DNA of 20,928 nucleotides from Gammaproteobacteria bacterium (GCA_027031685.1 JALVPS010000025.1:1-20928); one strand, 5' to 3'. Numbered from the stretch's first letter, positions 7,315 through 14,335 are shown. Notes: generated from the letters alone by a model not told the origin. Program-made: numbers and translations.

Positions 7315-7965
7315 ATGAGCAAAGTGATTCTCAAGGCCGAGACCCGTACCGACCTGGGGAAAGGTGCGAGCCGCCGCCTGCGTCGCGCGGGGAAGATCCC
7401 GGCCATCGTGTACGGGGGCGACCAGCCGCCCCAACCCATCCAGCTCGACGTGCCGCCGGTGCTGAAGGTCCTCGAGTTCGAGGAGACCTACTCCAGCATC
7501 CTGCCGCTGGAGATCGACGGCCAGCGCGAGCAAGTCATCCTGCGCGACCTGCAGCGCCATCCCGCCAAGCCGGTGATCCTGCACATGGACTTCCAGCGCG
7601 TGGTGGCCGGTGAAAAGCTGCGGGTGAACGTGCCACTGCACTTCATCGGCGAGGACGAGGCCGTGGGCGTCAAGGCCGGCGGCACCCTCACCCACCACCT
7701 GATGGACGTGGAGGTGGAGTGCCTGCCCAAGGACCTGCCCGAATACATCGAGGTGGACGTGCGCCAGTGCCAGGTGGGCGACACCATCCACCTGTCCGAC
7801 CTGCATCTCCCCCCCGGGGTGGTGCTGGTGGCCTTCCTGGGCACCGAGGAGATGTCCGAGGAAGAGCGCAACGCCATCGACCAGGCCGTGTGCTCCATCC
7901 AGCCGCCGGGTGGCGCCGCCGCTGCAGCGGAAGAGGCCGCGGAAGAAGGGGGCGAAACTCCCTGA
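7315..7965 (+). CDS. rplY: 50S ribosomal protein L25/general stress protein Ctc
   Basis: 216-residue long-form (CTC/TL5-type) L25, which binds 5S rRNA in the large ribosomal subunit. The N-terminal L25 domain (~1-95) begins with LKAETRTDLGKGASRRLRR and contains IPAIVYGG. The C-terminal beta domain (~96-186) includes VVAGEKLRVNVPLHFIGE and the LPEYIEVDV segment. A low-complexity Ala/Glu/Gly tail follows. The ATG at 7315 has GGAG at 7305-7308; an in-frame extension to 7141 would run through the promoter and leader hairpins and is rejected. In many gammaproteobacteria rplY sits between prs and pth; here neither neighbour is present, and the gene stands alone with its own promoter, leader and terminator. 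Confidence 0.96.
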   Translation: MSKVILKAETRTDLGKGASRRLRRAGKIPAIVYGGDQPPQPIQLDVPPVLKVLEFEETYSSILPLEIDGQREQVILRDLQRHPAKPVILHMDFQRVVAGEKLRVNVPLHFIGEDEAVGVKAGGTLTHHLMDVEVECLPKDLPEYIEVDVRQCQVGDTIHLSDLHLPPGVVLVAFLGTEEMSEEERNAIDQAVCSIQPPGGAAAAAEEAAEEGGETP

Positions 7966-7988
7966 ATGGCCCCCGCCCGCCGATCGGC

Positions 7989-8022
7989 AACGCCCGGCTC
8001 CCTTCAGGGGGTCGGGCGTTTT
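7989..8022 (+). terminator. Rho-independent terminator of rplY
   Basis: Perfect outer stem AACGCCCG (7989-7996) with CGGGCGTT (8013-8020), an inner CCC/GGG pairing, and a short T-run, 24 bases after the L25 stop codon. It closes the single-gene rplY unit. Confidence 0.8.
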
Positions 8023-8360
8023 CACAAGTGAAACAGAAACCTTCTCCCTGCCAGCCGCCACAACCGCTCCCACAGTCACCAACCACTGCATCGGAGCGAA
8101 ACCATGCGCCAATCCCCTTTTCCTCACCGCATGGGCCAGCCTGCTCCCCACGCCATCTTCCGCACTCGCCTCGACGAGAGACGGCAGAACCCCGCGTGGC
8201 CCTGCGCATGGACCCCACCAAGGCCGATCCTGGCCACCCTCCACCCCACCGGCGCCAAGGGAACCGGCCATGCTGCGCAGGGCGCGCCCGATGCCCGGGA
8301 AAGCTGTCCTGAGGGCCGTTGGATGACCGCCCCGCCCCCTCCTGTCGCCCCTGCGGGACC
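8023..8360. other. Gene-poor spacer between rplY and the bacteriohemerythrin gene
   Basis: About 340 bases with no intact gene I can support. Open frames are present, but they are proline- and arginine-rich and match no family I recognise. The one structured element is a possible remnant start with signal-peptide coding potential at 8104 (separate entry). The right end runs into the FNR-like promoter of the bacteriohemerythrin gene. No tRNA, repeat or IS end was seen. Confidence 0.5.
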
Positions 8361-8364
8361 TTGA
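8104..8364 (+). pseudogene. Possible frameshifted small secreted-protein gene
   Basis: An ATG at 8104 is preceded by GGAG seven bases upstream (8093-8096). The continuous frame from it gives an 86-residue proline-rich product unlike a real protein. Removing a single base just after codon 6 joins MRQSPF to LTAWASLLPTPSSALAS, which looks like a complete signal peptide with an A-x-A-type cleavage site. Downstream, no one frame remains protein-like, so a remnant of a small exported protein is the most economical reading. It could equally be chance in GC-rich DNA. Confidence 0.22.
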
Positions 8365-8409
8365 CAGCCATCAAGGCCCTGCGGTCATGGCCTCCCTTAC
8401 ATTGACAGG
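8361..8409 (+). promoter_or_regulatory. FNR/Anr-like box and promoter of the bacteriohemerythrin gene
   Basis: TTGACAGCCATCAA at 8361-8374 matches the FNR consensus TTGAT-N4-ATCAA at nine of ten defined positions. It is centred at 8367.5. A weak -10-like TTACAT (8397-8402) would put the transcription start near 8409, placing the box close to -41.5, the class II activator position. This suggests induction at low oxygen, or by a related CRP/FNR-family regulator such as Dnr. The TTGACA at its left end could alternatively be a plain -35, but no good -10 lies 17 bases downstream of it. Confidence 0.6.
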
Positions 8410-8435
8410 CGACCACCACCAAAAGGAGCAACACC

Positions 8436-8858
8436 ATGCCCGTACTGGAGAGATCCCGCATTCCCCTGGTCGCCCTGGAGGACATGAACGCGGTCCACTA
8501 CGAAGAGGTGGACCTGATCAACCAGATCGACGCACTGCTCACGCGCATCGAGTCCGGTGCCGCCGAGGCGGATGAACTGGACGCCCTGCTGAATGCCCTG
8601 CAGGACCACATGATCGAGCACTTCCGAAGCGAAGAGGCGCGCATGGAGGCGAGTGGCTTCCCCCCCTACCCCATCCACAAGGGGGAACACGACCGGGTAC
8701 TGCTGGAACTGGGCGGCCTCATCGACCGCTGGAAGCGCGAGCGCGACACGGCGCCGGTGAGCCGCTACATCCGCGAGACCTTCCCCATCTGGTTCGAGCA
8801 GCACCTGGGCACCATGGACGCGGTGACGGCCGACTTCCTGGCGCGCACCGGCGCCTGA
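8436..8858 (+). CDS. Bacteriohemerythrin
   Basis: 140-residue single-domain hemerythrin, a four-helix bundle that binds oxygen reversibly at a non-heme diiron site. All ligands of the canonical set can be placed: H21 in helix A, H62 and E66 (HFRSE, the H-x3-E motif), H81 and H85 (HKGEH, H-x3-H), and H123 and D128 (HLGTMD, H-x4-D). Spacings match bacteriohemerythrins (E66 to H81 is 15; H123 to D128 is 5). The segment before helix A is short and there is no signal peptide, so the protein is cytoplasmic. The ATG at 8436 has AAAGGAG upstream. Roles in this family include oxygen storage, delivery and sensing; the FNR-like box in front fits one of these at low oxygen. The GNAT gene follows after 10 bases. 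Confidence 0.94.
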   Translation: MPVLERSRIPLVALEDMNAVHYEEVDLINQIDALLTRIESGAAEADELDALLNALQDHMIEHFRSEEARMEASGFPPYPIHKGEHDRVLLELGGLIDRWKRERDTAPVSRYIRETFPIWFEQHLGTMDAVTADFLARTGA

Positions 8859-8868
8859 GGAACGCCCC

Positions 8869-9351
8869 GTGAGCCGGGTCGCCCTGCGCCCGGCCCGAGC
8901 GGCCGACCTGCCCGCCGTCAACGCCGTCATCGAGGCCGCCGTCGCCACCTGGGACCTGCCCGAGCGGGTAAAGCGGCTGGCCCTGCCCGGCTATCGCTAT
9001 CACACCGACGACCTGGACCACCTGACCGCGTGGGTGGCCACCGACCCGGACGGGCGCATCATCGGCGTGGCGGCCTGGGAGCCGGCGCCGCCGGCGGACT
9101 GTCCCCGCGCACCCTGCCTGCTGCTGCACGGGCTATACGTGCACCCCGCCGCGCAGGGACGGGGCATCGGCCGCGCCCTGCTGGAGCGGGCCGTGGCGGC
9201 GGCGCGCGGCGCCCCCTTCGCCGGCCTGCTGGTGCGCGCCCAGCCCGAGGCGGCCGGCTTCTTCGCCCGCCAGGGCCTCACCCGCCTGCCCGCCGACGCG
9301 ACGGGACGCCGCTACGCCCACCGCTACTGGCTGCCCACGGACGGGGACTGA
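8869..9351 (+). CDS. GNAT-family N-acetyltransferase
   Basis: 160-residue acetyltransferase with a single GNAT fold. Motif A is clear: LYVHPAAQGRGIGRALLE, with the acetyl-CoA pyrophosphate-binding QGRGIG at 96-101. The N-terminus (LRPARAADLPAVNAVIEAAV) and the C-terminal AAGFFARQGL segment are typical of the family. The substrate cannot be predicted; RimI-like protein acetylation or small-molecule acetylation are both possible. The start is the GTG at 8869, with GAGG at the preceding stop codon, 10 bases after the bacteriohemerythrin gene and in the same orientation, so it probably shares that FNR-controlled transcript. No terminator was seen after its stop. Confidence 0.9.
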   Translation: MSRVALRPARAADLPAVNAVIEAAVATWDLPERVKRLALPGYRYHTDDLDHLTAWVATDPDGRIIGVAAWEPAPPADCPRAPCLLLHGLYVHPAAQGRGIGRALLERAVAAARGAPFAGLLVRAQPEAAGFFARQGLTRLPADATGRRYAHRYWLPTDGD

Positions 9352-9610
9352 GCGCCGCCGCGCAGCGTATTTGAAGGCAAAACCCGTTCAAATCCCGCCA
9401 CGTTCCCGTTGTGAACCCGTCCCCATCGGGCGGTGCCTTCCTCGCCGCGATTGTGATCGCGGGCCGGATTTGCCCGCCCCCATTGCCTATGCTTGCCTGC
9501 ACTCGTCGACGGGCCATGCGGCCGGGGCAGGAACCCCGCTGGCCCGCCGCGCCAGCGCCTGCACGCCGCGTGCGGGACGAATGGACGTACGAACGCAAAG
9601 GGATTTTGCC
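9352..9610 (+). promoter_or_regulatory. Upstream region of the chemoreceptor gene, with inverted repeat
   Basis: 259 bases without a gene. A perfect inverted repeat CCGCGAT-TGTG-ATCGCGG lies at 9445-9462, and a second short stem-loop (CGGGC/GCCCG) follows at about 9460-9477. A -10-like TATGCT at 9488-9493 lies downstream, without a recognisable -35. I found no match to the flagellar sigma-28 consensus. The repeat is a candidate operator, but could also simply fold in RNA. Confidence 0.3.
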
Positions 9611-11938
9611 GTGAGAAACAACCAACCCGTCACCCAGAACGAACGCCCCATGCGCGAGGGCACCATCCTGGTCTCGCAGACCGACCTCAAGGGGCGCATC
9701 ACCGACTGCAACAAGGAATTCGAGGAGATCAGCGGCTTCACGCGCAACGAGCTGCTGGGCAAGGCGCACAACATCGTGCGCCACCCGGACATGCCGCCGG
9801 CCGCCTTCGAGGACCTGTGGCAGACCATCCAGTCCGGCAGACCCTGGGCGGGCATGGTCAAGAACCGCTGCAAGAACGGCGACTACTACTGGGTGAAGGC
9901 CAACGTCACCCCGCTGTTCGAAAACGGCCGGCCCAGCGGCTACCTGTCCGTGCGCACCGCCCCCACCCGCGAGGAGATCGCCACCGCCGACCGCCTCTAC
10001 CGGCAGATCAACAGCGGCCAGGCCACCCTGCGCAAGCGCGGCTGGCGGCAACGCCTGGGCGCCATCTCCGTGCGCCGCCTGCTCCAGGGCAGCGTGGCCG
10101 GCACCGTGACCATCTACGGGGCCACCGCCGCCCTGCTGGCGGCCGGCGTGCCGCCCGTGGTCGAGTGGACCCTGCTCGGCACCAGCGCCCTGCTCACCCT
10201 GGCCGGCGGCTTGTTCATCACCCGCCACGTCACCCGGCCCCTGGCCTACGTGGAGCAGAAGATGCGCCAGCTGGCCGAGGGCCACTACTTCGACTGGGTG
10301 GAGACCGACCGCGAAGACGAGTTCGGGCGCATGATGCAGGCCCTCAAGATGGCCCAGATCAAGCTCGGCTACGAGGTGGTGGACGCGCGCACCAAGGCCG
10401 AGGCCGCGGCGCGCATCAAGTACGCCCTGGACAACGTATCGGTGCCCGTCACCGTATCCGACGACCACAACCTGCTCATCTACATGAACGCCGCCGCCCG
10501 CGACCTGTTCAACCGCCTGGGCGAGAACCTGCGCCAGAGCCGCCCCGGCTTCCAGGCCGAACAGCTGCTGGGCACCAGCCTGGCCGACTTCCTGCCCGAC
10601 GAGCGCCTCAAGGCGGCCTACCGCACCCGCCTCACCGAGACGCGCACCTCCGAGCTGGACGCCTGGGGCCGTCAGCTCAAGCTCATCACCAGCCCGGTGT
10701 ACAACCTGGACGGCAGCTACCAGGGCCGCGTCACCCAGTGGATCGACGTCACCGACGAGCGCCTGGTGGAGAACGAGATCGACAGCATCGTGGCCGCCGC
10801 CAAGACCGGCGACCTCACGCGCCGCATCGGCCTGGAGGGCAAGCAGGGCTTCTACCTGTCCCTGGCGCAGAACATCAACGCCCTCATCGACGTCATCCAG
10901 CGCGGCTTCGAGGACATCGCCACGGCCATGGCGCACATGGCCAGGGGCGACCTCACCAAGCCCATCACCAACGAGTATCAGGGCACCTTCGGCAAGGTGA
11001 AGCAGGACGTGAACACTACCATGGCCAACCTGGAGAAGATCATCGCCGAGCTGCGCGCCGCCGGCGACGTCATCAGCGACGCCGCGCAGGAGATCGCCCA
11101 GGGCAACAACGACCTGTCGGCCCGCACCGAGCAGCAGGCCAGTGCCCTGGAACAGACCGCCGCCAGCATGGAGGAGATCACCGGCACGGTGAAGAACAAC
11201 GCCGACAACGCTCGCGACGCCGACCAGCTGGCCACCAGTGCCCGCCAGGCCGCCGAGCAGGGCGGCGAGGTAGTCAAGCGCGCCGTGCAGGCCATGGCCG
11301 ACATCACCACCGCCAGCAACAAGATCGCCGAGATCATCAGCGTCATCGACGAGATCGCCTTCCAGACCAACCTGCTGGCCCTCAACGCCTCCGTGGAGGC
11401 CGCCCACGCCGGCGAACAGGGCCGCGGCTTCGCCGTGGTGGCCACCGAGGTGCGCAACCTGGCCGGGCGCAGCGCCGAGGCCGCCAAGGAGATCAAGGAC
11501 CTCATCGAGGACAGCGTGCGCAAGGTGGAAGTGGGCACCGCGCTGGTCAACGAATCCGGCGAGACCCTGGACGGCATCGTGGAAGAGGTAAAAAAGGTGG
11601 TACAGATCATCTCCGAGATCGCCGCCGCCGGTCAGGAACAGGCCATCGGCATCGACCTCGTCAACCAGTCCATCAACAAGCTGGACCAGGTCACCCAGCA
11701 GAACACCGTGCTCGCCCAGCAGACCTCCAAGGCCTCCACCGCCCTGGGCGAGAAGGTGCTGGAGATGGACCGCCTCATCAGCTTCTTCACCACCTCGCGC
11801 GCCTCCAGCGTGCACCGCGTCACCCCGCCGGAGCCACGCCCCGTCGCCGACCGCCCAACCGCCACCCCAGCCGCGGCCAGCCCCGCCGCCACGGCGCCCC
11901 TGCCCAAGGCCGTGGGGGACGACTGGGAGGAGTTCTGA
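9611..11938 (+). CDS. Methyl-accepting chemotaxis protein, Aer-type PAS
   Basis: 775-residue inner-membrane chemoreceptor with no periplasmic domain. Order: Aer-like PAS (~10-118, with NIVRHPDMP at 54-62 and PWAGMVKNR), two closely spaced membrane helices (161-180 and 184-204), HAMP (~205-260), a second PAS (~269-385), a linker with a second HAMP-like stretch, then the MCP signalling domain with hairpin tip DEIAFQTNLLALNASVEAAH (580-599). It ends in DWEEF, fitting the xZxxZ pentapeptide that tethers CheR/CheB. The first PAS resembles FAD-binding energy/oxygen sensors, so aerotaxis is likely. The second PAS may bind another cofactor. The start is the GTG at 9611, behind AAAGGGA, giving the familiar RNNQPVTQ N-terminus; an upstream ATG at 9581 has less support. 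No che genes are adjacent. Confidence 0.94.
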   Translation: MRNNQPVTQNERPMREGTILVSQTDLKGRITDCNKEFEEISGFTRNELLGKAHNIVRHPDMPPAAFEDLWQTIQSGRPWAGMVKNRCKNGDYYWVKANVTPLFENGRPSGYLSVRTAPTREEIATADRLYRQINSGQATLRKRGWRQRLGAISVRRLLQGSVAGTVTIYGATAALLAAGVPPVVEWTLLGTSALLTLAGGLFITRHVTRPLAYVEQKMRQLAEGHYFDWVETDREDEFGRMMQALKMAQIKLGYEVVDARTKAEAAARIKYALDNVSVPVTVSDDHNLLIYMNAAARDLFNRLGENLRQSRPGFQAEQLLGTSLADFLPDERLKAAYRTRLTETRTSELDAWGRQLKLITSPVYNLDGSYQGRVTQWIDVTDERLVENEIDSIVAAAKTGDLTRRIGLEGKQGFYLSLAQNINALIDVIQRGFEDIATAMAHMARGDLTKPITNEYQGTFGKVKQDVNTTMANLEKIIAELRAAGDVISDAAQEIAQGNNDLSARTEQQASALEQTAASMEEITGTVKNNADNARDADQLATSARQAAEQGGEVVKRAVQAMADITTASNKIAEIISVIDEIAFQTNLLALNASVEAAHAGEQGRGFAVVATEVRNLAGRSAEAAKEIKDLIEDSVRKVEVGTALVNESGETLDGIVEEVKKVVQIISEIAAAGQEQAIGIDLVNQSINKLDQVTQQNTVLAQQTSKASTALGEKVLEMDRLISFFTTSRASSVHRVTPPEPRPVADRPTATPAAASPAATAPLPKAVGDDWEEF

Positions 11939-12009
11939 GCACCACGACACGGCCAGGTGACGTGTGGGGCATCACCCGGTCGACCGTGTCCAATACCTTG
12001 ATGTCCCCT

Positions 12010-12036
12010 GGGATCCACACCGATGCGCGGGATCCC
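12010..12036. repeat. Inverted repeat upstream of the toxin-antitoxin pair
   Basis: GGGATCC at 12010-12016 and GGATCCC at 12030-12036 form a perfect 7-bp inverted repeat with a 13-base spacer, about 75 bases before the antitoxin ATG. Type II antitoxins often bind such sites to repress their own operon, so it is a candidate operator. The rest of the 11939-12107 gap shows only a GGTGA/TCACC stem and no clear promoter. Confidence 0.3.
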
Positions 12037-12107
12037 GGCGGACCATTGCACGTCACCCGCATCTGGCGGACACTCCAGACCATGGCCGCCAACCACGCAC
12101 CGGAACC

Positions 12108-12362
12108 ATGACGCAACTGACTCTGGAAATGCCCGACGACGTCCTCGCGGCGCTCCACCAGTCCCCCAAGGAATTCGCCCGGGAAATGCGCATCGCCGCG
12201 GCGGTGAAGTGGTACGAGCTGGGCCGGCTCTCCCAGGGGCGGGCCGCGGAGATCGCCAGCCTCACCCGTGCCGCCTTCCTTGACGCGCTGGCGCGCTACC
12301 GGGTGTCGCCCTACCAGTACAGCGCCGAGGAAGTGGCCGAAGAACTGCGGGATGCGGATTGA
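12108..12362 (+). CDS. UPF0175-family antitoxin
   Basis: 84-residue protein of the UPF0175 family. Visible features are the N-terminal strand LTLEMPDDVLAAL, then AAAVKWYELGRLSQGRAAEIASLTRAAFLDALARYRVSPYQYS, which is the small helix-turn-helix-like core of the family. UPF0175 proteins are commonly encoded directly before DUF3368 PIN-like proteins and are taken as their antitoxins. The ATG at 12108 has only a weak CGGAA upstream. Its last 11 bases overlap the next gene, so the two are translated together. The role in this organism is inferred from family pairing, not shown. Confidence 0.82.
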   Translation: MTQLTLEMPDDVLAALHQSPKEFAREMRIAAAVKWYELGRLSQGRAAEIASLTRAAFLDALARYRVSPYQYSAEEVAEELRDAD

Positions 12363-12834
12363 CCGCGTCGTCATCGACGACTCACCGCTGATCACCCTCT
12401 TTCGCAGCGGTCAGGCCAACCTCCTGCCGGCGCTGTTCGACCACATTGTCGTGCCCGACGTCGTTTGGTCGGAGGTGGTGGCGGAGCGGGACGATGCCGC
12501 CGCCGTCGGCCTCCCCGCTCAGCCGTGGTCCATTTGCCAGCCGGCACCGCCCGTTCCCGAAGTCACCCTCTGGAACCTAGGACGGGGAGAGACCACCGTG
12601 CTGAGTCACGCCCTCCGTCACCCAAGCACGCGGGCGATCATCGACGACCGTGAGGCCCGCCGCCGCGCCCAGACCTTGGGCATTCCCGTGCTGGGCACCG
12701 GCGGGCTGCTGGTGCTGGCCAAGTGCCGACAGCTGATCCCCTCCCTGAGTGACGCCCTGACCCGAATCCGCCGGGCGGGCCTATACCTGTCCGGCGACGT
12801 CACGGCGCTGCTGCGGCAGCTGGCGGGGGAGTAA
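12352..12834 (+). CDS. DUF3368 PIN-like toxin
   Basis: 160-residue DUF3368 protein with a PIN-type nuclease fold. Candidate metal-binding acids are D9/D10 (VVIDDSPLI), E41 (VVWSEVV), E80 (LGRGETTVLSHAL) and D98/D99 (AIIDDREAR). The C-terminal IPVLGTGGLLVLAK segment is a family hallmark. PIN toxins of this type are metal-dependent ribonucleases in VapC-like systems. The ATG at 12352 overlaps the UPF0175 gene by 11 bases, the usual layout of this toxin-antitoxin class. All key acids are present, so the toxin looks intact. The locus sits between housekeeping-type genes with 57 bases before the next, convergent gene. No other mobile-element trace surrounds it. Confidence 0.85.
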   Translation: MRIDRVVIDDSPLITLFRSGQANLLPALFDHIVVPDVVWSEVVAERDDAAAVGLPAQPWSICQPAPPVPEVTLWNLGRGETTVLSHALRHPSTRAIIDDREARRRAQTLGIPVLGTGGLLVLAKCRQLIPSLSDALTRIRRAGLYLSGDVTALLRQLAGE

Positions 12835-12891
12835 GTCCACACATGGCGGCGCGGCGCATGGCTCCCCACACCGGCCATTGGCCTCGCCAAC

Positions 12892-13410
12892 TCAGCCGTA
12901 GCACTCCCGGGGCACGGCAAAGGCGTCCTCGTCGGGCGACACGTCGCGCTCCAGGCGGATGAGGTCGTGCACCACCTGGATGCCGCCGTGGTGGGTCCAG
13001 GTGAAGAAGCGCAGCGGCTCATTGCGCCCGTCCATGCACCACAGCCAGCGGTCGTGGTCGCCGGCCTCGCGGTAGGCCACGAAGCGCACGTCGCCGCCGG
13101 GCACCAGCCCGTGCCCCTCCTCCGTGCCCAGGGCCAGCTGGTCGGCCAGGCACACGCGGCGGTCGGTGCGATAGCGGTGGCAGGTGAACTCGCCGTCGCG
13201 CGTCTCGAACACGTGGGCCAGGCCACGCACCTCGTCCAGCAGGTAACCGAGCTGGCGATCGCAATTGGCGAAGCGGTTGTGCACCGCGTAGCGCTGGCCC
13301 CGCGCGTCGTAGTGCAAGGTGCCGATGCCACAGTTGCGCACCTCGGGCAGGGTCTCCTGCCAGAAATATTCGATGCGAAAGCTGTCTCCCCAGGGACGTG
13401 CCGTACTCAT
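12892..13410 (-). CDS. Conserved-looking hypothetical protein coupled to a dehydrogenase gene
   Basis: 172-residue soluble protein that I do not recognise. It is rich in Trp, Tyr, His and Arg and has six cysteines (near 27, 50, 77, 87, 125 and 170). It has no signal peptide or membrane segment. The pattern of short alternating strands (GTLHYDARGQRYAV, GEFTCHRYRTD, GDVRFVAYREAG, LRFFTWTHHGGIQ) suggests a mostly beta structure. The ATG at 13410 overlaps the dehydrogenase TGA as ATGA, so the gene is translated from the same transcript as its upstream neighbour, and its product may work on the same metabolite. A longer upstream extension in this frame lies inside the dehydrogenase gene and is an artefact. 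Confidence 0.72.
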   Translation of the reverse strand: MSTARPWGDSFRIEYFWQETLPEVRNCGIGTLHYDARGQRYAVHNRFANCDRQLGYLLDEVRGLAHVFETRDGEFTCHRYRTDRRVCLADQLALGTEEGHGLVPGGDVRFVAYREAGDHDRWLWCMDGRNEPLRFFTWTHHGGIQVVHDLIRLERDVSPDEDAFAVPRECYG

Positions 13411-14300
13411 GTGAGATCCTCCGACAGACCATTCAGGCGGCGCTGCACGGTGACCAAGGCGGCCGAGTCGCGCTCCGCCCCGCCGCTGCCCACCAAGGCG
13501 TTCATGAGCTGGGCCACCAGGGCCGTGCCGGGCAGCGCCACGCCGGCCTCGGCCGCAGCGGACAGGGCGATACTGAGATCCTTCTGGTGCAGATGGGCCT
13601 TGAAGCCAGGGCGGAAGTTGCCCGCCAGCATGCGCTGACCGTGCACCTCCAGGATGCGCGAGTAGGCAAAGCCGCCCAGCAGGGCCTCGCGCATGCGGCC
13701 CGCATCCACCCCGGACGCCTCGCACAGGGTGATGGCCTCGCCCACTGCCTGCATCGTCTGCGCCACCACCAGCTGGTTGCAGGCCTTGGCCAGCTGGCCG
13801 GCGCCCGACGGGCCCACGTGCACGATGTGCCGCCCCAACACCTCCAGCAAGTGGCGCACCCGCGCCAGCGCCTCGGCAGCGCCACCGACCATGATGGACA
13901 AGGTGCCGGCGATGGCCCCCTGCTCGCCACCCGACACCGGTGCATCCAGAAATTCGGCTCCCACCTCCGCCAGCCGCGCCGCCACGTGGCGCGCCGTGGC
14001 CGGCTCGATGGTGCTGTGATCCACCACCACGCTGCCCGGCCGCAGGCCGGCGATCAGCCCGTCCTCGCCCAGCACCAGCTCCTCCACATCGGCCCCGCCC
14101 GACACGGCCAGGAACACCACCCCCGCCTCCCGCGCCAGCTCCCGCGGCGAGTCGCACACCCGCGCCCCGGCCGCCTCGAGGGGCGCCAGCGTCTCCGCCC
14201 GCCGCGCCCACACGCGCAGCGGAAAACCCGCCGCCAGCAACCGTTGCGCCATGGGGCGACCCATGATGCCCAGACCGATGAAGCCGATTCCGGTTTGCAT
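13407..14300 (-). CDS. NAD(P)-dependent beta-hydroxyacid dehydrogenase (3-hydroxyisobutyrate dehydrogenase/tartronate semialdehyde reductase family)
   Basis: 297-residue enzyme of normal family length. The Rossmann motif GLGIMG is at 9-14 (FIGLGIMGRPMAQRL). The substrate-binding signature DAPVSGGEQGAIAGTLSIM spans ~119-137, and catalytic K172 sits in GAGQLAKACNQ. The family interconverts beta-hydroxyacids and their semialdehydes with NAD(P). Members include 3-hydroxyisobutyrate dehydrogenase, tartronate semialdehyde reductase (GarR/GlxR) and succinic semialdehyde reductases; sequence alone does not decide between them. The glycolate oxidase operon about 1 kb away makes a tartronate semialdehyde role attractive but unproven. 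The ATG at 14300 has AGGAAG upstream. It is the first gene of a two-gene unit, isolated on its right by a strong terminator. Confidence 0.92.
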   Translation of the reverse strand: MQTGIGFIGLGIMGRPMAQRLLAAGFPLRVWARRAETLAPLEAAGARVCDSPRELAREAGVVFLAVSGGADVEELVLGEDGLIAGLRPGSVVVDHSTIEPATARHVAARLAEVGAEFLDAPVSGGEQGAIAGTLSIMVGGAAEALARVRHLLEVLGRHIVHVGPSGAGQLAKACNQLVVAQTMQAVGEAITLCEASGVDAGRMREALLGGFAYSRILEVHGQRMLAGNFRPGFKAHLHQKDLSIALSAAAEAGVALPGTALVAQLMNALVGSGGAERDSAALVTVQRRLNGLSEDLT

Positions 14301-14335
14301 GATCTTCCTGCCAACGAATCAAGCGTCAACCAGAC

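Noticed and set aside
5806..8271. An 821-codon minus-strand frame spanning the L25 gene, its promoter and part of hyuB.
   Set aside because: It crosses a promoter, hairpins and two confirmed genes in shadow frames; no domain is visible.
9352..9610. A flagellar sigma-28 promoter for the chemoreceptor.
   Set aside because: I found no match to the TAAA / GCCGATAA consensus in this interval.
9278..11950. An 890-codon open frame on the minus strand, antisense to the chemoreceptor gene.
   Set aside because: It is Gly/Leu/Val/His-rich with no domain signature, has no RBS logic, and mirrors the codon pattern of a confirmed MCP gene in high-GC DNA.
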